Part shown: piece after piece, positions 9,606 to 19,366 of the stretch
How the letters are laid out: each line of letters opens with the position of its first letter
Numbering within the stretch: the first letter of the stretch is position 1
The notes under the pieces: model-generated
Seen by the model: only the letters and a program-made list of their open reading frames with translations
What the model was told of the DNA's origin: nothing
Database searches by the model: none
Position numbers and translations under genes: made by a program
Source of the DNA: Flammeovirga kamogawensis
GTDB lineage: Bacteria > Bacteroidota > Bacteroidia > Cytophagales > Flammeovirgaceae
Direction of reading: 5' to 3'
DNA length: 64,000 nucleotides
Assembly (NCBI RefSeq): GCF_018736065.1
Contig: NZ_CP076130.1
Span: 382,001 to 446,000, forward strand

Positions 9606-11111
9606 TTACTTACTAGTATCTACAGATTGTACTTCTTCAATTTCATTTAATCTCCAAGAACCTTCAATCCATTCTTTTTCTGGACCGTAATTTCTGAACA
9701 CTGTAAACCACGATTTACCAGGGATAGTTTGTAACCAGTTACCTTCTTTACCTTCAATTGGTTCTGGTGAGAAATAAATATCTAAAGAACCATCTTCATT
9801 GTACACTAATTTTTTCTGATTACTATCCAAAGATGGGTGTTCTTGATCTGTTTGGATCATAGATCTTGTTTGTGTATCATATAATGTTACTGCCCAAAAT
9901 CTTGCTGTTGGCACATCTGCATCAATATGTAACGAGTATGTTTTGCCTCCATCATAAGCAATACCATCTTGTGCTACATAAGAGATACCATAATCAGAAC
10001 CTTTACCTTCAATTCTTAATGCCATTGCTGGAGTAACGCCAGTATAAGAATAATGGAACATATCTCTTGCTTCTTTTTTAACAGCACCATTGTCATTAAA
10101 GAATACATCTCTATCAGCATAACCCATTCTCCATCTGCTCGATACATTATCTTCATATAAGCTAACTCCTTTTTGTCTTGGATACCAAGCAATTGAACGA
10201 GCACTTGCATTACCTAAAGCAACAGCATCTGTAAGGATAGCTTTCATACGAGCATCTGGGTTAAAAGGCTTACCTTTCTCAATACCAATTGCTCGGAAAG
10301 TACCTAAAAGTTCTTCATCAAAAGCAGACAAAGATTCATATTGTACCATCTCATGAATTTCATTATAAAACTCAAAATTATTGGCATGAATAGTATTCAT
10401 CTCTTTTCCAGAAGCATGAATAAAGTTCATTTCTTCTCTTAACTCTGGTTGAGCTGCAGGATAAGAACGGTAATTAGCCATCACATTATCAATTGTTTTC
10501 TGATCTCCACTCATTCGTAACAATACCCAGTTTACATGCGATTTAGATCTAATTATGAAACAATCTTCAGGAACTTCTCCTTCATACCCAACAGGAAGAA
10601 TAGCATATTTACCTCCTTTCCCTTTATCTTGGCCAACCATTCCTAGGTCACAGACATAGTCAAAAGCCATATCGTTTACAAAACCCAAGGCACCCGTTGG
10701 AACCTCTATAATTACCACTCCATCTCTTTTAGTATCCACAAAACCTGTTACGTACATTGTAGAGGTATTGCCTGTTAAAAATTGAGATTTCGAATCCATC
10801 ATTCCATCAAAAATTAAAGTAGAATTAGCGGTTGTATTTCCCATTTGGTAATGCCCTTTATACAATGCCCAAATAGATGCATAACGCATACCATCCATAA
10901 AAGCAGTATATCCTCTTGATTTGTCCATGAAATCGTAGGCTGTATTTACTGTTTCTTGACTTGGTACACCATCAAAAAAGGTAAGCTGACCTTCTGTTGT
11001 TTCTACCGTATCAGGAGTTATAATATTTTCTGAAATATTTGTTGACATTTTGTATTGAGCATTTGCAACAGAAGAAGCTAAGACGAATAAAGAGATTATA
11101 TATTTTTTCAT
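9606..11111 (-). CDS. DUF1254/DUF1214 domain secreted protein
   Basis: A 501-residue exported protein (signal peptide ending VANAQ). The N-terminal half matches the DUF1254 pattern: YDFMDKSRGYTAFMDGMR, a long beta-rich segment with YVTGFVDTKRDGVVIIEVP, and AILPVGYEGEVPED. The C-terminal half (from about residue 370) matches DUF1214, with GKTYSLHIDADVPTARFWAV, the conserved TLYDTQTR strand and a closing WFTVFRNYGPE. The two domains usually occur together in one protein, as here. No enzymatic activity is established for the family as far as I know. It is convergent with the caspase-like gene and divergent from the small secreted gene at 11409, so it is likely a single-gene unit. I see no link to the galactan locus except proximity. 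Confidence 0.85.
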   Translation of the reverse strand: MKKYIISLFVLASSVANAQYKMSTNISENIITPDTVETTEGQLTFFDGVPSQETVNTAYDFMDKSRGYTAFMDGMRYASIWALYKGHYQMGNTTANSTLIFDGMMDSKSQFLTGNTSTMYVTGFVDTKRDGVVIIEVPTGALGFVNDMAFDYVCDLGMVGQDKGKGGKYAILPVGYEGEVPEDCFIIRSKSHVNWVLLRMSGDQKTIDNVMANYRSYPAAQPELREEMNFIHASGKEMNTIHANNFEFYNEIHEMVQYESLSAFDEELLGTFRAIGIEKGKPFNPDARMKAILTDAVALGNASARSIAWYPRQKGVSLYEDNVSSRWRMGYADRDVFFNDNGAVKKEARDMFHYSYTGVTPAMALRIEGKGSDYGISYVAQDGIAYDGGKTYSLHIDADVPTARFWAVTLYDTQTRSMIQTDQEHPSLDSNQKKLVYNEDGSLDIYFSPEPIEGKEGNWLQTIPGKSWFTVFRNYGPEKEWIEGSWRLNEIEEVQSVDTSK

Positions 11112-11408
11112 TTTATTGTAGATTATAATGTTTAAATCAATTGTGATCAGATGTTGTTATTGTTCTGATAGTTGATATAACGGGGATAATCACAGATGAA
11201 AATGTAAAATTTTATTTTTAGAATGTCAGATTCTGTTCGTTATCAATTTTATTGATTAATAAAGTAAATACATAAAATATCAAAATTGCAATTTGGATCT
11301 ATGCTTAAAAAAAAGGTGATTTTAATGCGAAATATCTTGTATTAATTACTGTCAACTACTGTAAGTTAATTGTCTAAAAGATGACTCATTAACAACAAAC
11401 CTAATTTC

Positions 11409-11921
11409 ATGAAAAAACTAAATAAAATTATTCTCGCATTTATTCTGATAACTTCAGTTTATCAAAAATCTAACGCTCAAGACCTTTTAAGTAATTTTCA
11501 GACGAAGGGAGGAACAGTAGATGTTCATTACACTGATTTTTATTCACCTCAGCAATTGAATTTTCTTTTTAACAACAATTCTTTTTTCGAACCGTTCCAA
11601 GAGAACCTTTATATCAATTTTGAGATGCCTTTGTTTACCATTCAAGATATTGCATTTGATATCTATACGGCACCTAGATTAAGTTATTCTACTTATCCTA
11701 CCAGCTATTCTAAAAATGGAGCTGTTTATAATTCTGAAATGGAAATGAATGTGGGTTTAGTAATCAAAAAAGAAATTAACGGAAATACATTTAGTTTATA
11801 TATTGGTGGTAATACAAGTAAGAATAATATTCATACAGAAGACACACCAATTGTTCCAACAGCTAGTTCTTTAATTAAAGGAACATCTAATAATATTCCA
11901 ATGCCTTTTTATGAAAAATAA
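11409..11921 (+). CDS. Small secreted protein of unknown function
   Basis: A 170-residue protein with a clear signal peptide (cleavage after KSNAQ). I do not recognise the family. The mature part is rich in aromatic residues and alternating hydrophobic strands (VDVHYTDFYSP, LYINFEMPLF, AFDIYTAPRLSYS, MNVGLVIKKEI, FSLYIGGNTS), as in a small beta-barrel or a periplasmic/outer-membrane beta-sandwich. The 297 bases between it and the divergent DUF1254 gene must hold both promoters; I could not identify a convincing core promoter there. A bidirectional hairpin follows the stop. Confidence 0.65.
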   Translation: MKKLNKIILAFILITSVYQKSNAQDLLSNFQTKGGTVDVHYTDFYSPQQLNFLFNNNSFFEPFQENLYINFEMPLFTIQDIAFDIYTAPRLSYSTYPTSYSKNGAVYNSEMEMNVGLVIKKEINGNTFSLYIGGNTSKNNIHTEDTPIVPTASSLIKGTSNNIPMPFYEK

Positions 11922-11941
11922 TGGTTTCTAAAATCGTATAA

Positions 11942-11975
11942 AAAAAGCTACTCCTAATTAAAGAAGTAGCTTTTT
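11942..11975. terminator. Bidirectional terminator
   Basis: AAAAAGCTACT (11942-11952) pairs perfectly with AGTAGCTTTTT (11965-11975). The A and T tracts on both sides make it functional in either direction. It sits between the convergent small secreted gene and the DUF4380 gene. Confidence 0.85.
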
Positions 11976-11977
11976 GT

Positions 11978-13432
11978 TTACTGACTTATTTTTGAATACT
12001 CATCAAGTAAATGTTCTTTGTGATGTTTATCTAGGATCACTACTTTAATTTCTGTACTATTTTTATCTATCTTCTGATTTACCTCAATCCCTTTTAATGG
12101 AGAAACTTTTCCTAAAGAAAGTACTTTTTCTTTATTCTTTCCGTTCAGGAATTTTACTTTTAATGTTCCTTCTATAAACGTTCCATACTCCCCTTTTACA
12201 GTACTTGATGTGACATCCAGTGCTAATTTTTTAGTTATAATACCCGTTGCATTCACATCTAAAATTGGCGTACTAAGTAGTTTAGTAGCCCCATGTGTTT
12301 CAAGATAGTCAAATGCTTCTCCTGCTGCTAAAGTATAAATTGGTGTTTGAATTTCAGTTTCTAAATAACCTGTTTCCATACCACTATTAAAGATTGCAAC
12401 ATCTCCTCCTTCACAATAGGTTAGCGTTTTATCAAAAGGTTGAAATGATTTAGAAAAAGCAGATAATGTTGTTTTATCTACATAACAAATCCACGCTTTA
12501 GAAGATATCATATGCATCCCTCCCATCAAATTATAATCAAAGTGAGCTTCATATATTCCAGGAGCTACTTCACCCGTCCAATTTGTACCTTTGTTAAAAT
12601 ACTTTTTTACGTGTTCGGGGTTATTTTTATCTAACGGAAATCTATTTCTAGAAATGTATCTCCATCGCTGTTCTGGTGTAACATCAATTCTAAACTGTTC
12701 TCCACCTTTCATTTTATGCTCCTTATCAAAGGGAACATACGCCACAAAATTCTCACCATCTTGTAGTAAAGAGTCTGTCCAAGAAACATGCTGACTTGAA
12801 AGCATTATACCTCTTTTCACTTTCTTTTTTCCTACATTTTTTAAAGTATGTATGTAATATACTTTACTAGATACATCTTCGATTTGGAGAGACCTTGTGT
12901 ACTGTATAGATTCTTCTACTTGAGGTTGAGTAAATCTTTTTTCTTTGCCAAACCAAACTGGTACTGGTAAATTCTGAACACCTGATTGCACTACAATTGT
13001 TACTTTATCTACCTTACTTTCGGCAGAGAGCACTTTATAAGGAGCATCACCAATAACTACAGGAGGTGGCCATCTTTGCGATTTATCACCTTTAGCATTC
13101 AATGCAAAATTATCTCTAGGAATTGGTACTAATCTATACCCTCCAAAATTTCTCCAGTCCTTCATTTTCACATGGTCATCATTTGTATATGAACGACCAA
13201 ATTCTTTAGGGTTTAACCATAATGATTTCACATCGCCTAGGTTATATTCCAATACTCTTCCACCAGCATCTGGAACAACCGTTACCGTAATAAAATCGTT
13301 CTTTGCAACGTAATTCGTTTTCCATCCCCAGTCATTATAATTATCAATAGTAGTAATTGATTGTCCATAAGTATCTACACTAAAAGATACTATGCTACAA
13401 AGCAGTAGCAGAGAAAAATAGCTTGCTTTCAT
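11978..13432 (-). CDS. DUF4380 domain protein, partner of the kappa-carrageenase-like GH16
   Basis: A 484-residue exported protein (signal peptide ending VDTYGQ). The N-terminal about 290 residues fit the DUF4380 pattern: a WGWKT start, VVPDAGGRVLEYNLG (typical of the aldose-epimerase-like beta-supersandwich), SLWLNPKEFG, WRNFGGYRLVPIPRD and a WPPPVVIGDAPY segment. Later motifs include YYIHTLKNVG and MLSSQHVSW. The C-terminal about 120 residues look like an additional beta-sandwich. Function is unknown; the fold family includes sugar-binding and epimerase-like proteins, so a carbohydrate role is reasonable (inference). Its start lies 50 bases downstream of the GH16 stop in the same direction, suggesting one transcript from the promoter before 14412. 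Confidence 0.75.
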   Translation of the reverse strand: MKASYFSLLLLCSIVSFSVDTYGQSITTIDNYNDWGWKTNYVAKNDFITVTVVPDAGGRVLEYNLGDVKSLWLNPKEFGRSYTNDDHVKMKDWRNFGGYRLVPIPRDNFALNAKGDKSQRWPPPVVIGDAPYKVLSAESKVDKVTIVVQSGVQNLPVPVWFGKEKRFTQPQVEESIQYTRSLQIEDVSSKVYYIHTLKNVGKKKVKRGIMLSSQHVSWTDSLLQDGENFVAYVPFDKEHKMKGGEQFRIDVTPEQRWRYISRNRFPLDKNNPEHVKKYFNKGTNWTGEVAPGIYEAHFDYNLMGGMHMISSKAWICYVDKTTLSAFSKSFQPFDKTLTYCEGGDVAIFNSGMETGYLETEIQTPIYTLAAGEAFDYLETHGATKLLSTPILDVNATGIITKKLALDVTSSTVKGEYGTFIEGTLKVKFLNGKNKEKVLSLGKVSPLKGIEVNQKIDKNSTEIKVVILDKHHKEHLLDEYSKISQ

Positions 13433-13482
13433 TTTAATAAAATTTATTTAGAAGAGTAAGTTCTTACTATTAAGTAAGTAGT

Positions 13483-14412
13483 TTATTTCTTTTTCCAGAC
13501 CCTTACATAATCTACAAACATAGATGTAGGCATCTGTTTTAACGCTTCTAAAGATTTAGGATCTGAAGTAGGATCAATAGCGTTATTTCTGTTATTATAG
13601 AATTTTACAAAAGGTTTACGTAGTCCCAAAGACAATGTCACATTCATAGGTCGATGCCAATAAATGTTCTTTTTTCTTGCCACCTCTACACCGTCAATAA
13701 ACCAGATGATTTCTTTCTTGTTAACTTCGCAACCATATACGTGATAGTCCTCACTTGGGTCCCAAGGAGCTCTCCACTTGTTTAATTGTTCATCAGGATA
13801 TTTTTTAGGTCTACGCCATTCTCTTTTCCCATCCACTTTCACTACCGCATGTAAATTCAGATCAATATCCTGAATGTCTTCTTGATGCTTATTATACCAG
13901 TCAAATTGTTGTAACTCTACAATATCTATTTCACAGTAAACCGGTTCACCATCTTTGGCTTCTTTATCAAAATCACTAAATAGCCAAAAAGATGGACACA
14001 CCCCTTCAGCTAAAGAAGCCCCTTTAATTTTTGCTTCAAAATAACCATATGTAAAGGTTCTGTAAGATTTCAGTATGCCAGATTTAAAATAGGTATTCCT
14101 ATCCTCTTCGTTATTCTGATTTGGACGCATAGTGATTTTTGCGCTACCATCTTTAATAGTAACATTACTATCATTGTCCCATTTCCATGCGGTTGTATTA
14201 GGAAGTTTACCTTTTTGCATCCATTTTTTCCAATCTGGATTTTCTGCATTAAATTCATCAGAGGCACTCCATTGAATTTCCCACTTATCTTTACTATTTG
14301 TAGTTGCAAGTGGTTTTTGTGCAAAAGCAATTAAACCCACAAGATTACTCAACAATAGAGTAAGAATATAAGGTCTAAGTTTTATTTTATTTGTCATCTT
14401 TAAAATTTCCAT
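13483..14412 (-). CDS. GH16 kappa-carrageenase-like glycoside hydrolase (GH16_17 type)
   Basis: A 309-residue exported endo-galactanase candidate that would cleave beta-1,4 bonds in sulfated galactan, outside the cell or in the periplasm. The signal peptide ends LIAFAQ. The catalytic beta-bulge signature EIDIVE is intact: Glu161 (nucleophile), Asp163 and Glu166 (acid/base). Beyond the signature, the C-terminal half follows my recollection of kappa-carrageenase sequences: NLHAVVKVDGKREWRRP, DYHVYGCEV, IIWFIDGVEVARK, YWHRPMNVTLSLGLRKP, PTSMFVDYVRVWKK. Close relatives include furcellaranases and beta-carrageenases, so the exact sulfation preference is open. The domain alone fills the protein; there is no binding module or T9SS tail. 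An alternative start is Met6. It is divergent from HTCS no. 1, 606 bases away, a common regulator-target arrangement, and is co-directional with DUF4380. Confidence 0.85.
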   Translation of the reverse strand: MEILKMTNKIKLRPYILTLLLSNLVGLIAFAQKPLATTNSKDKWEIQWSASDEFNAENPDWKKWMQKGKLPNTTAWKWDNDSNVTIKDGSAKITMRPNQNNEEDRNTYFKSGILKSYRTFTYGYFEAKIKGASLAEGVCPSFWLFSDFDKEAKDGEPVYCEIDIVELQQFDWYNKHQEDIQDIDLNLHAVVKVDGKREWRRPKKYPDEQLNKWRAPWDPSEDYHVYGCEVNKKEIIWFIDGVEVARKKNIYWHRPMNVTLSLGLRKPFVKFYNNRNNAIDPTSDPKSLEALKQMPTSMFVDYVRVWKKK

Positions 14413-15018
14413 TACTTAAAATTTAAATCAAAAAGAGACTTGTAGTTCGACGTTCAAATATAGAGATAAATACTATGGCTAATAACTATCAACTACTTTC
14501 ATGTTCTTAAACGAACAAAGTATTGACGCTTACCAAAATTGATGAACTACTAATTGATCAAATCAATAAGAATAGTATTAAAAATATTCACCTTTTATAT
14601 TTCGCCCCTTTATTTTTCAATTAATTCTTAAACGTCAAATTTCTCTTTACAATTCAAGGTAATATTAATTAAAATTGAAAAAAAACTAACTTAACACCCC
14701 TAAAAACTCAATTTACACTCGTAAAATTAACGCACAGCATCATTTAATTTACGCGAAGCAACAAACTGACCAAACGCCATATAACACCACACAATTGCGT
14801 GTTAATGAAATTAAACAAGAAGAAAAGTTATTTTAAAATTATCCAATAATTTCTTAGTTAAATCCTTGCTGATACATAATGTATTGTCTACATTTATAAC
14901 ACACTATTATAAAAACAACACAGTCTTTTACTATTTTTTTCGCTTTAACTACTGTGTTAATTAAGAAGATAAACATACACTTTTTTAAGATTCAACATTT
15001 GACTTTACTTTAACTTAC
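14413..15018. promoter_or_regulatory. 606-base divergent control region between GH16 and HTCS no. 1
   Basis: No gene is visible. The stretch is very AT-rich and must hold promoters for the minus-strand GH16 and the plus-strand HTCS. Near the HTCS side is a spaced inverted repeat, AACACAGT (14917-14924) and ACTGTGTT (14951-14958), 60 bases before the HTCS start. Near 14798 a shorter ACACaattgcGTGT symmetry is present. These are possible regulator contacts, but no repeat family emerges. Confidence 0.5.
14455..14462 (-). promoter_or_regulatory. Candidate -7 element (TATATTTG) for the GH16-DUF4380 unit
   Basis: On the minus strand this reads TATATTTG, a perfect match to the Bacteroidota TAnnTTTG core. 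It would place the start of transcription about 35 bases before the GH16 ATG. No good -33 TTG is found at the usual spacing, which fits an activator-dependent promoter. Confidence 0.4.
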
Positions 15019-18000
15019 ATGATTAGATTTTACATTATATTCCTTATTCAATTTTTAGTATTATCTATAACAACAGGTGTACTAGCACAAAACAATACAT
15101 CTCAGTTTACTCCATTAACAAAGTATGGAATGAATGAGGGGATTTCTCACTATGGCGTTACTACTTTATTAGAAGATCACAATGGTTTTATATGGTTGGG
15201 AACTTATAATGGCTTAGATAAATTTAATGGATACGATTTTACGAGCTTTAGAAATAATGACTATGAGCGTATTCTTACAAGCAACAAGATTAGAGCACTC
15301 TACCAAGATGATCAAAAAAACATATGGATAGGCACAGAAAATGGTTTAAATATCTATTTATATGATCAACAAAAATTTAAAGTAATTGAAGCAAATACCT
15401 TGGGTATTAAAAATGACAAACCCTTTATTATTGCTAAAATTCTTTCTATCCAAGATTACATCGTATGTATAACAGAATATGAAGGTATTCTTCTATTTAA
15501 TAAAAAAACATATCAACTAGAACGTTCTCATTATGTAGAAGCTATTGAGAAGTCCTTTCAATTTGTTTCTGATGCAATCACCTTAGATAATGAAATTCTT
15601 TTAGTTTCAACAACTAAAGGGTTACTCGCATACAATATTAAAGAAGACAGACACCGCTTTGTATTAACAGAAAGTATTGGTGCCTCTAGAGGGTTAGCTA
15701 TTGATTGTGACAATAATATTTATATTGTTGATTATAATGGTATAAATCATGTTACAACACAAAAAAATGGTGAACATTACTCTTTCAACTTCCAAAAAAC
15801 TATTTTTCCAACTACAAGGTTTTTAAATATTGAAGCTAGTAGCGATGGAAGTTTATGGTGTGGAATGCTTTCAAGAGGATGTGCATTAATTCGTGATCCT
15901 GCTAAATTACCTAACAATATTAAGTTTAGTGAAATTACACCTGAACATTATTTAGATATTGGGAGAGTAAGTGATTTCCTACCAAATGACGATAAATTTA
16001 ATAAAGTATGGATTAGCTCTTTTAGTGATGGGTTATTGGTATTTGATAAAAATGCTTCTGCTTTCAAGTATTCTGATTTAAATACTGCTGAACTTCGTGG
16101 ACAAAATTTTACAAATAAAATCTTAGAAGGTTGTGTTTGGGATAAAGACCACGTATTACTTTGCTCCTATTTAAGAGGTTTAGTATACTTTAATACCACT
16201 ACTGGAGAAATAGATCCCTTACCTAAAGAGTTTAATTCTAGCCCTGTTAACTTAAATAATGCGGCTGTTGTAAAAGATAATAAAGGAGGGAAATGGCTTA
16301 GGTTTACAAAAGGAAAAGGTAAATGGTATTATCAACCAGCAAACGAAACCAAAAAGTGGATTCAAGTTTCTAAAAATGGCCGTCCAAATAAGCACTTCTC
16401 TAAATTAAATAAAGTAGTTGTCGATAAGTATGGATATTATTGGTTAGCAGCCAAAATAGGTCTTTTTAGAATACTGATGTCAGAGCAAGGTGTTGTTGAA
16501 TACATAGAAAAATTGGATAGTAATCCGAATGTAAATTTATCTGATGCAAACAATATTAAAACCCTACATATAGACTCTGCTAGTAATAATGTTTGGGTTG
16601 GTACAAACCTAAATGGCCTGCTTCTAATAGAAAACGACCCGTCATTAAGCATGAATACGATGAATATTCAGCAATACAATTATGACGCTGAGAAGGACGA
16701 AAATTCTGAAATTCCATCTAACCACGTATCAAATATTATAGCTCTACCAAACAATAAACTTTGTATTGGTTTAGAAGGTAAAGGTATTTGTATAATTGAT
16801 AAAGTAAGTAATGGAAAATTAGAATACAGAAACTATTCTGAAAAAGATGGTTTGGATAATAATGTTGTCAAAAAAATTGTTTTTGATGGTAATAACAACT
16901 TATGGATTACTACTGATAAAGGGTTAAATCAATTTGATATTACCACAAATACATTTAAAACTTTTGCTTCTGAAGATGGTGTTAAAGCCTATGCTTTTGA
17001 AAATGTTGGTTTTAAGCAATCCGATAATAGAATTGTTTTTGCAGCAGGAAATGGCATCTGTTATTTTAACCCTACTAAGATTAAAATTGAAAAACCATTA
17101 CCTAAATTCACTTTTGGAGAAATGGTACTTTTTAATCAAAAAGTTAGTGTAAATGATACTATAAACGATAGAGTTTTATTGGATAAACCTTTAAATGAAC
17201 AAAAAGGAATTACTTTAAAATACGATGAAAATGTTTTCTCTATCGAACTGTTACTTTTACATTATTCTAACCCTTCAATCTTTAAAGTAAAATACCGTTT
17301 ATTACCACAAGATAAAGAATGGATAGAAACAACATCAGAAACAAAAAATGCTTCTTTTAACGGTCTACCTCCTGGCAAATATACGTTAGAAGCAATGGCG
17401 TCTAACTCAAAAGATAAATGGACAGCCCCTATCCGATTAGATATTCGTATAGATCCTCCTTTATGGAAAACTCCACTTGCTTACATTCTATATATTTTAA
17501 GTATTATAGGTATCGTTTATATCATAATTAGATTTATGCTGAACCATACTCACTTAAAACATGAGTTAGAAATAGAACATATTGAACGTTTAAGAATAGA
17601 TGAACTAAACAAAACCAAAGAACGTATTTTCATGAATATCTCTCATGAATTTAGGACGCCAATTACATTAATTAGAGGTCCTATACAAATGCTTCTGAAT
17701 ATGTTTAAGTCGAATCAAGATGCTTTTGTTCATCTCGATTTAATTCAACGTCAATCAAATAAAATGCTTCAGTTGGTTAATCAGGTTCAAGATTTCCAAA
17801 AAGCAGAACAAAGTGTGTTGAAATTAAAAACAGCAAATTTTGATTTCACAGACTTGATTATGGATATCAAAAAAGACTTTGATCATTTAGCAGAGTTACA
17901 ATCTAAAAAATTGATCATAGAAGGAGATGCTAATCAGTTATTTATTACCGCAGATCGTTACAAGCTAGAAATTGTACTCAATAACCTATTAAACAATGCC

Positions 18001-19179
18001 TTTAAATTTACTAAAGAAGGCGATACCATTAAAATTGTTTATGGTCACGATGAAAACGCCCTATTCTTTAAAGTAGAAGACACCGGTATTGGTGTTAAAG
18101 CAGAAGAGCTTCCTTATGTATTTGATCGTTACTACCAAACTGAAAATTCTAATACCTACTCTATAGGTTCAGGAATTGGTTTGGCTTTCTCTAAGCGCTT
18201 AGTAGAAATGCACTTTGGTAAAATTGGTATTGATAGTACCTTAAACAAAGGAACAACTTTCACTGTAACTCTACCTGTAAAAGTTAATTGCACAGAGCAG
18301 TTGAATGAGGTTAGAATTAAAGATATTCTAGAAAAAGAAAGTGACGAAGAAAAGCAAAAAATAATGCCAAATAGTTTGGAGTTACCAAGCTATTTAATGG
18401 ATGAAAGTTTAAAAGAACTGAATGTTTTCTATGTAGAAGACAATGAAGAATTAAGAACTTTTGTTTACAGTGTATTTAAAGATTATTTTAATGTTACTTG
18501 CTTTGTAAATGGGCAAGAATGTTTAGATAAGTTAGAAGATGAATGGCCTGATTTAATTATTAGTGATATTCTAATGCCAGAACTCAATGGTTTAGAATTA
18601 TGTCAGAAAATTAAATCAGATATAAGAACAAGTCATATTCCTGTTATCTTATTAACGTCAAGATCTTCTGTAGATGATCAAGTGAAAGGACTTGAAGTTG
18701 GTGCAGACTTCTATATCTCTAAACCATTTGATATGAAGCATTTAATTGCGACTTCTCAGATGTTATTAAAAAATAGAAAGCAATTAAGAGAGCGTTTCCA
18801 AATTGATTTCCCTATAGAAGTAGAAAAGAAAAGTACTTCTAAAGATGATGCTATTTTTATAGAGAAATTTTATGAGTTAATTGAAGAGAACTTAGAAAAC
18901 GAAGACATAGATATGAATGTTTTTGCTAAAGGTTTGTATTTAAATAGAACTACTTTCTTCCAAAAAGTAAAAGCAATAACAAATTATACACCTTACGAGT
19001 TACTAAAAATTTATAGACTGAAAAAAGCCGCAGAATTATTAGTACAAGAGAACCTACCTGTTGCAGATGTTTGCGTAAGAACTGGGTTTAAAAACCGTAC
19101 TCACTTTAGTAGAATGTTTAAAGAATACTATGGTGTTTCACCAAGTAAATATGGTAAAAAGGTGGCTGAAAAAGCATAA
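15019..19179 (+). CDS. Hybrid two-component system sensor/regulator (HTCS no. 1)
   Basis: A 1386-residue single-chain sensor kinase, response regulator and transcription factor in the inner membrane. The signal peptide ends TGVLAQ. Periplasmic residues about 30-740 contain two-component-regulator propeller repeats (GFIWLGTYNGLDKFNGYDF, NIWIGTENGLNIY, NLWITTDKGLNQFD), then a Y_Y_Y domain to about 812. The membrane segment is about 818-840. HisKA carries ISHEFRTP with phospho-His876. The HATPase spans about 975-1095 (NNAFKFT, DTGIGV, GSGIGLAFS). The receiver spans about 1138-1255 (VEDNEE, phospho-Asp1183 in ISDILMPE). An AraC-type HTH covers about 1285-1380. All key residues are present. HTCS proteins normally bind an oligosaccharide from the target glycan and activate neighbouring genes; the divergent kappa-carrageenase-like GH16 and the downstream GH16 are the natural targets (inference). 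Confidence 0.95.
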   Translation: MIRFYIIFLIQFLVLSITTGVLAQNNTSQFTPLTKYGMNEGISHYGVTTLLEDHNGFIWLGTYNGLDKFNGYDFTSFRNNDYERILTSNKIRALYQDDQKNIWIGTENGLNIYLYDQQKFKVIEANTLGIKNDKPFIIAKILSIQDYIVCITEYEGILLFNKKTYQLERSHYVEAIEKSFQFVSDAITLDNEILLVSTTKGLLAYNIKEDRHRFVLTESIGASRGLAIDCDNNIYIVDYNGINHVTTQKNGEHYSFNFQKTIFPTTRFLNIEASSDGSLWCGMLSRGCALIRDPAKLPNNIKFSEITPEHYLDIGRVSDFLPNDDKFNKVWISSFSDGLLVFDKNASAFKYSDLNTAELRGQNFTNKILEGCVWDKDHVLLCSYLRGLVYFNTTTGEIDPLPKEFNSSPVNLNNAAVVKDNKGGKWLRFTKGKGKWYYQPANETKKWIQVSKNGRPNKHFSKLNKVVVDKYGYYWLAAKIGLFRILMSEQGVVEYIEKLDSNPNVNLSDANNIKTLHIDSASNNVWVGTNLNGLLLIENDPSLSMNTMNIQQYNYDAEKDENSEIPSNHVSNIIALPNNKLCIGLEGKGICIIDKVSNGKLEYRNYSEKDGLDNNVVKKIVFDGNNNLWITTDKGLNQFDITTNTFKTFASEDGVKAYAFENVGFKQSDNRIVFAAGNGICYFNPTKIKIEKPLPKFTFGEMVLFNQKVSVNDTINDRVLLDKPLNEQKGITLKYDENVFSIELLLLHYSNPSIFKVKYRLLPQDKEWIETTSETKNASFNGLPPGKYTLEAMASNSKDKWTAPIRLDIRIDPPLWKTPLAYILYILSIIGIVYIIIRFMLNHTHLKHELEIEHIERLRIDELNKTKERIFMNISHEFRTPITLIRGPIQMLLNMFKSNQDAFVHLDLIQRQSNKMLQLVNQVQDFQKAEQSVLKLKTANFDFTDLIMDIKKDFDHLAELQSKKLIIEGDANQLFITADRYKLEIVLNNLLNNAFKFTKEGDTIKIVYGHDENALFFKVEDTGIGVKAEELPYVFDRYYQTENSNTYSIGSGIGLAFSKRLVEMHFGKIGIDSTLNKGTTFTVTLPVKVNCTEQLNEVRIKDILEKESDEEKQKIMPNSLELPSYLMDESLKELNVFYVEDNEELRTFVYSVFKDYFNVTCFVNGQECLDKLEDEWPDLIISDILMPELNGLELCQKIKSDIRTSHIPVILLTSRSSVDDQVKGLEVGADFYISKPFDMKHLIATSQMLLKNRKQLRERFQIDFPIEVEKKSTSKDDAIFIEKFYELIEENLENEDIDMNVFAKGLYLNRTTFFQKVKAITNYTPYELLKIYRLKKAAELLVQENLPVADVCVRTGFKNRTHFSRMFKEYYGVSPSKYGKKVAEKA

Positions 19180-19182
19180 AAC

Positions 19183-19219
19183 ATTCCCCTATCCACTACT
19201 AATTTTTGGATAGGGGAAT
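19183..19219 (+). terminator. Strong hairpin after HTCS no. 1
   Basis: ATTCCCCTATCCA (19183-19195) pairs perfectly over 13 bases with TGGATAGGGGAAT (19207-19219). It begins 3 bases after the stop. Only a weak T tract follows (CTTAT), so it may act as an mRNA 3'-end stabiliser as well as a terminator. Confidence 0.7.
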
Positions 19220-19366
19220 CTTATAAGAAAACAGTTAAAAACATCACTTTAATTGATAACATTTAATGTATAGTAACATCTAATGTTCTTACAGAAACCA
19301 AAATATTTACTACTGCATCTACCTTTACAACACAAACAAATACAATTACAGTTTAATTTTTTTGTG

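Noticed and set aside
19283-19366. N-terminal extension of the GH16 at 19367
   Set aside because: The added 28 residues are hydrophilic and push the signal peptide inward; the ATG at 19367 is the better start.
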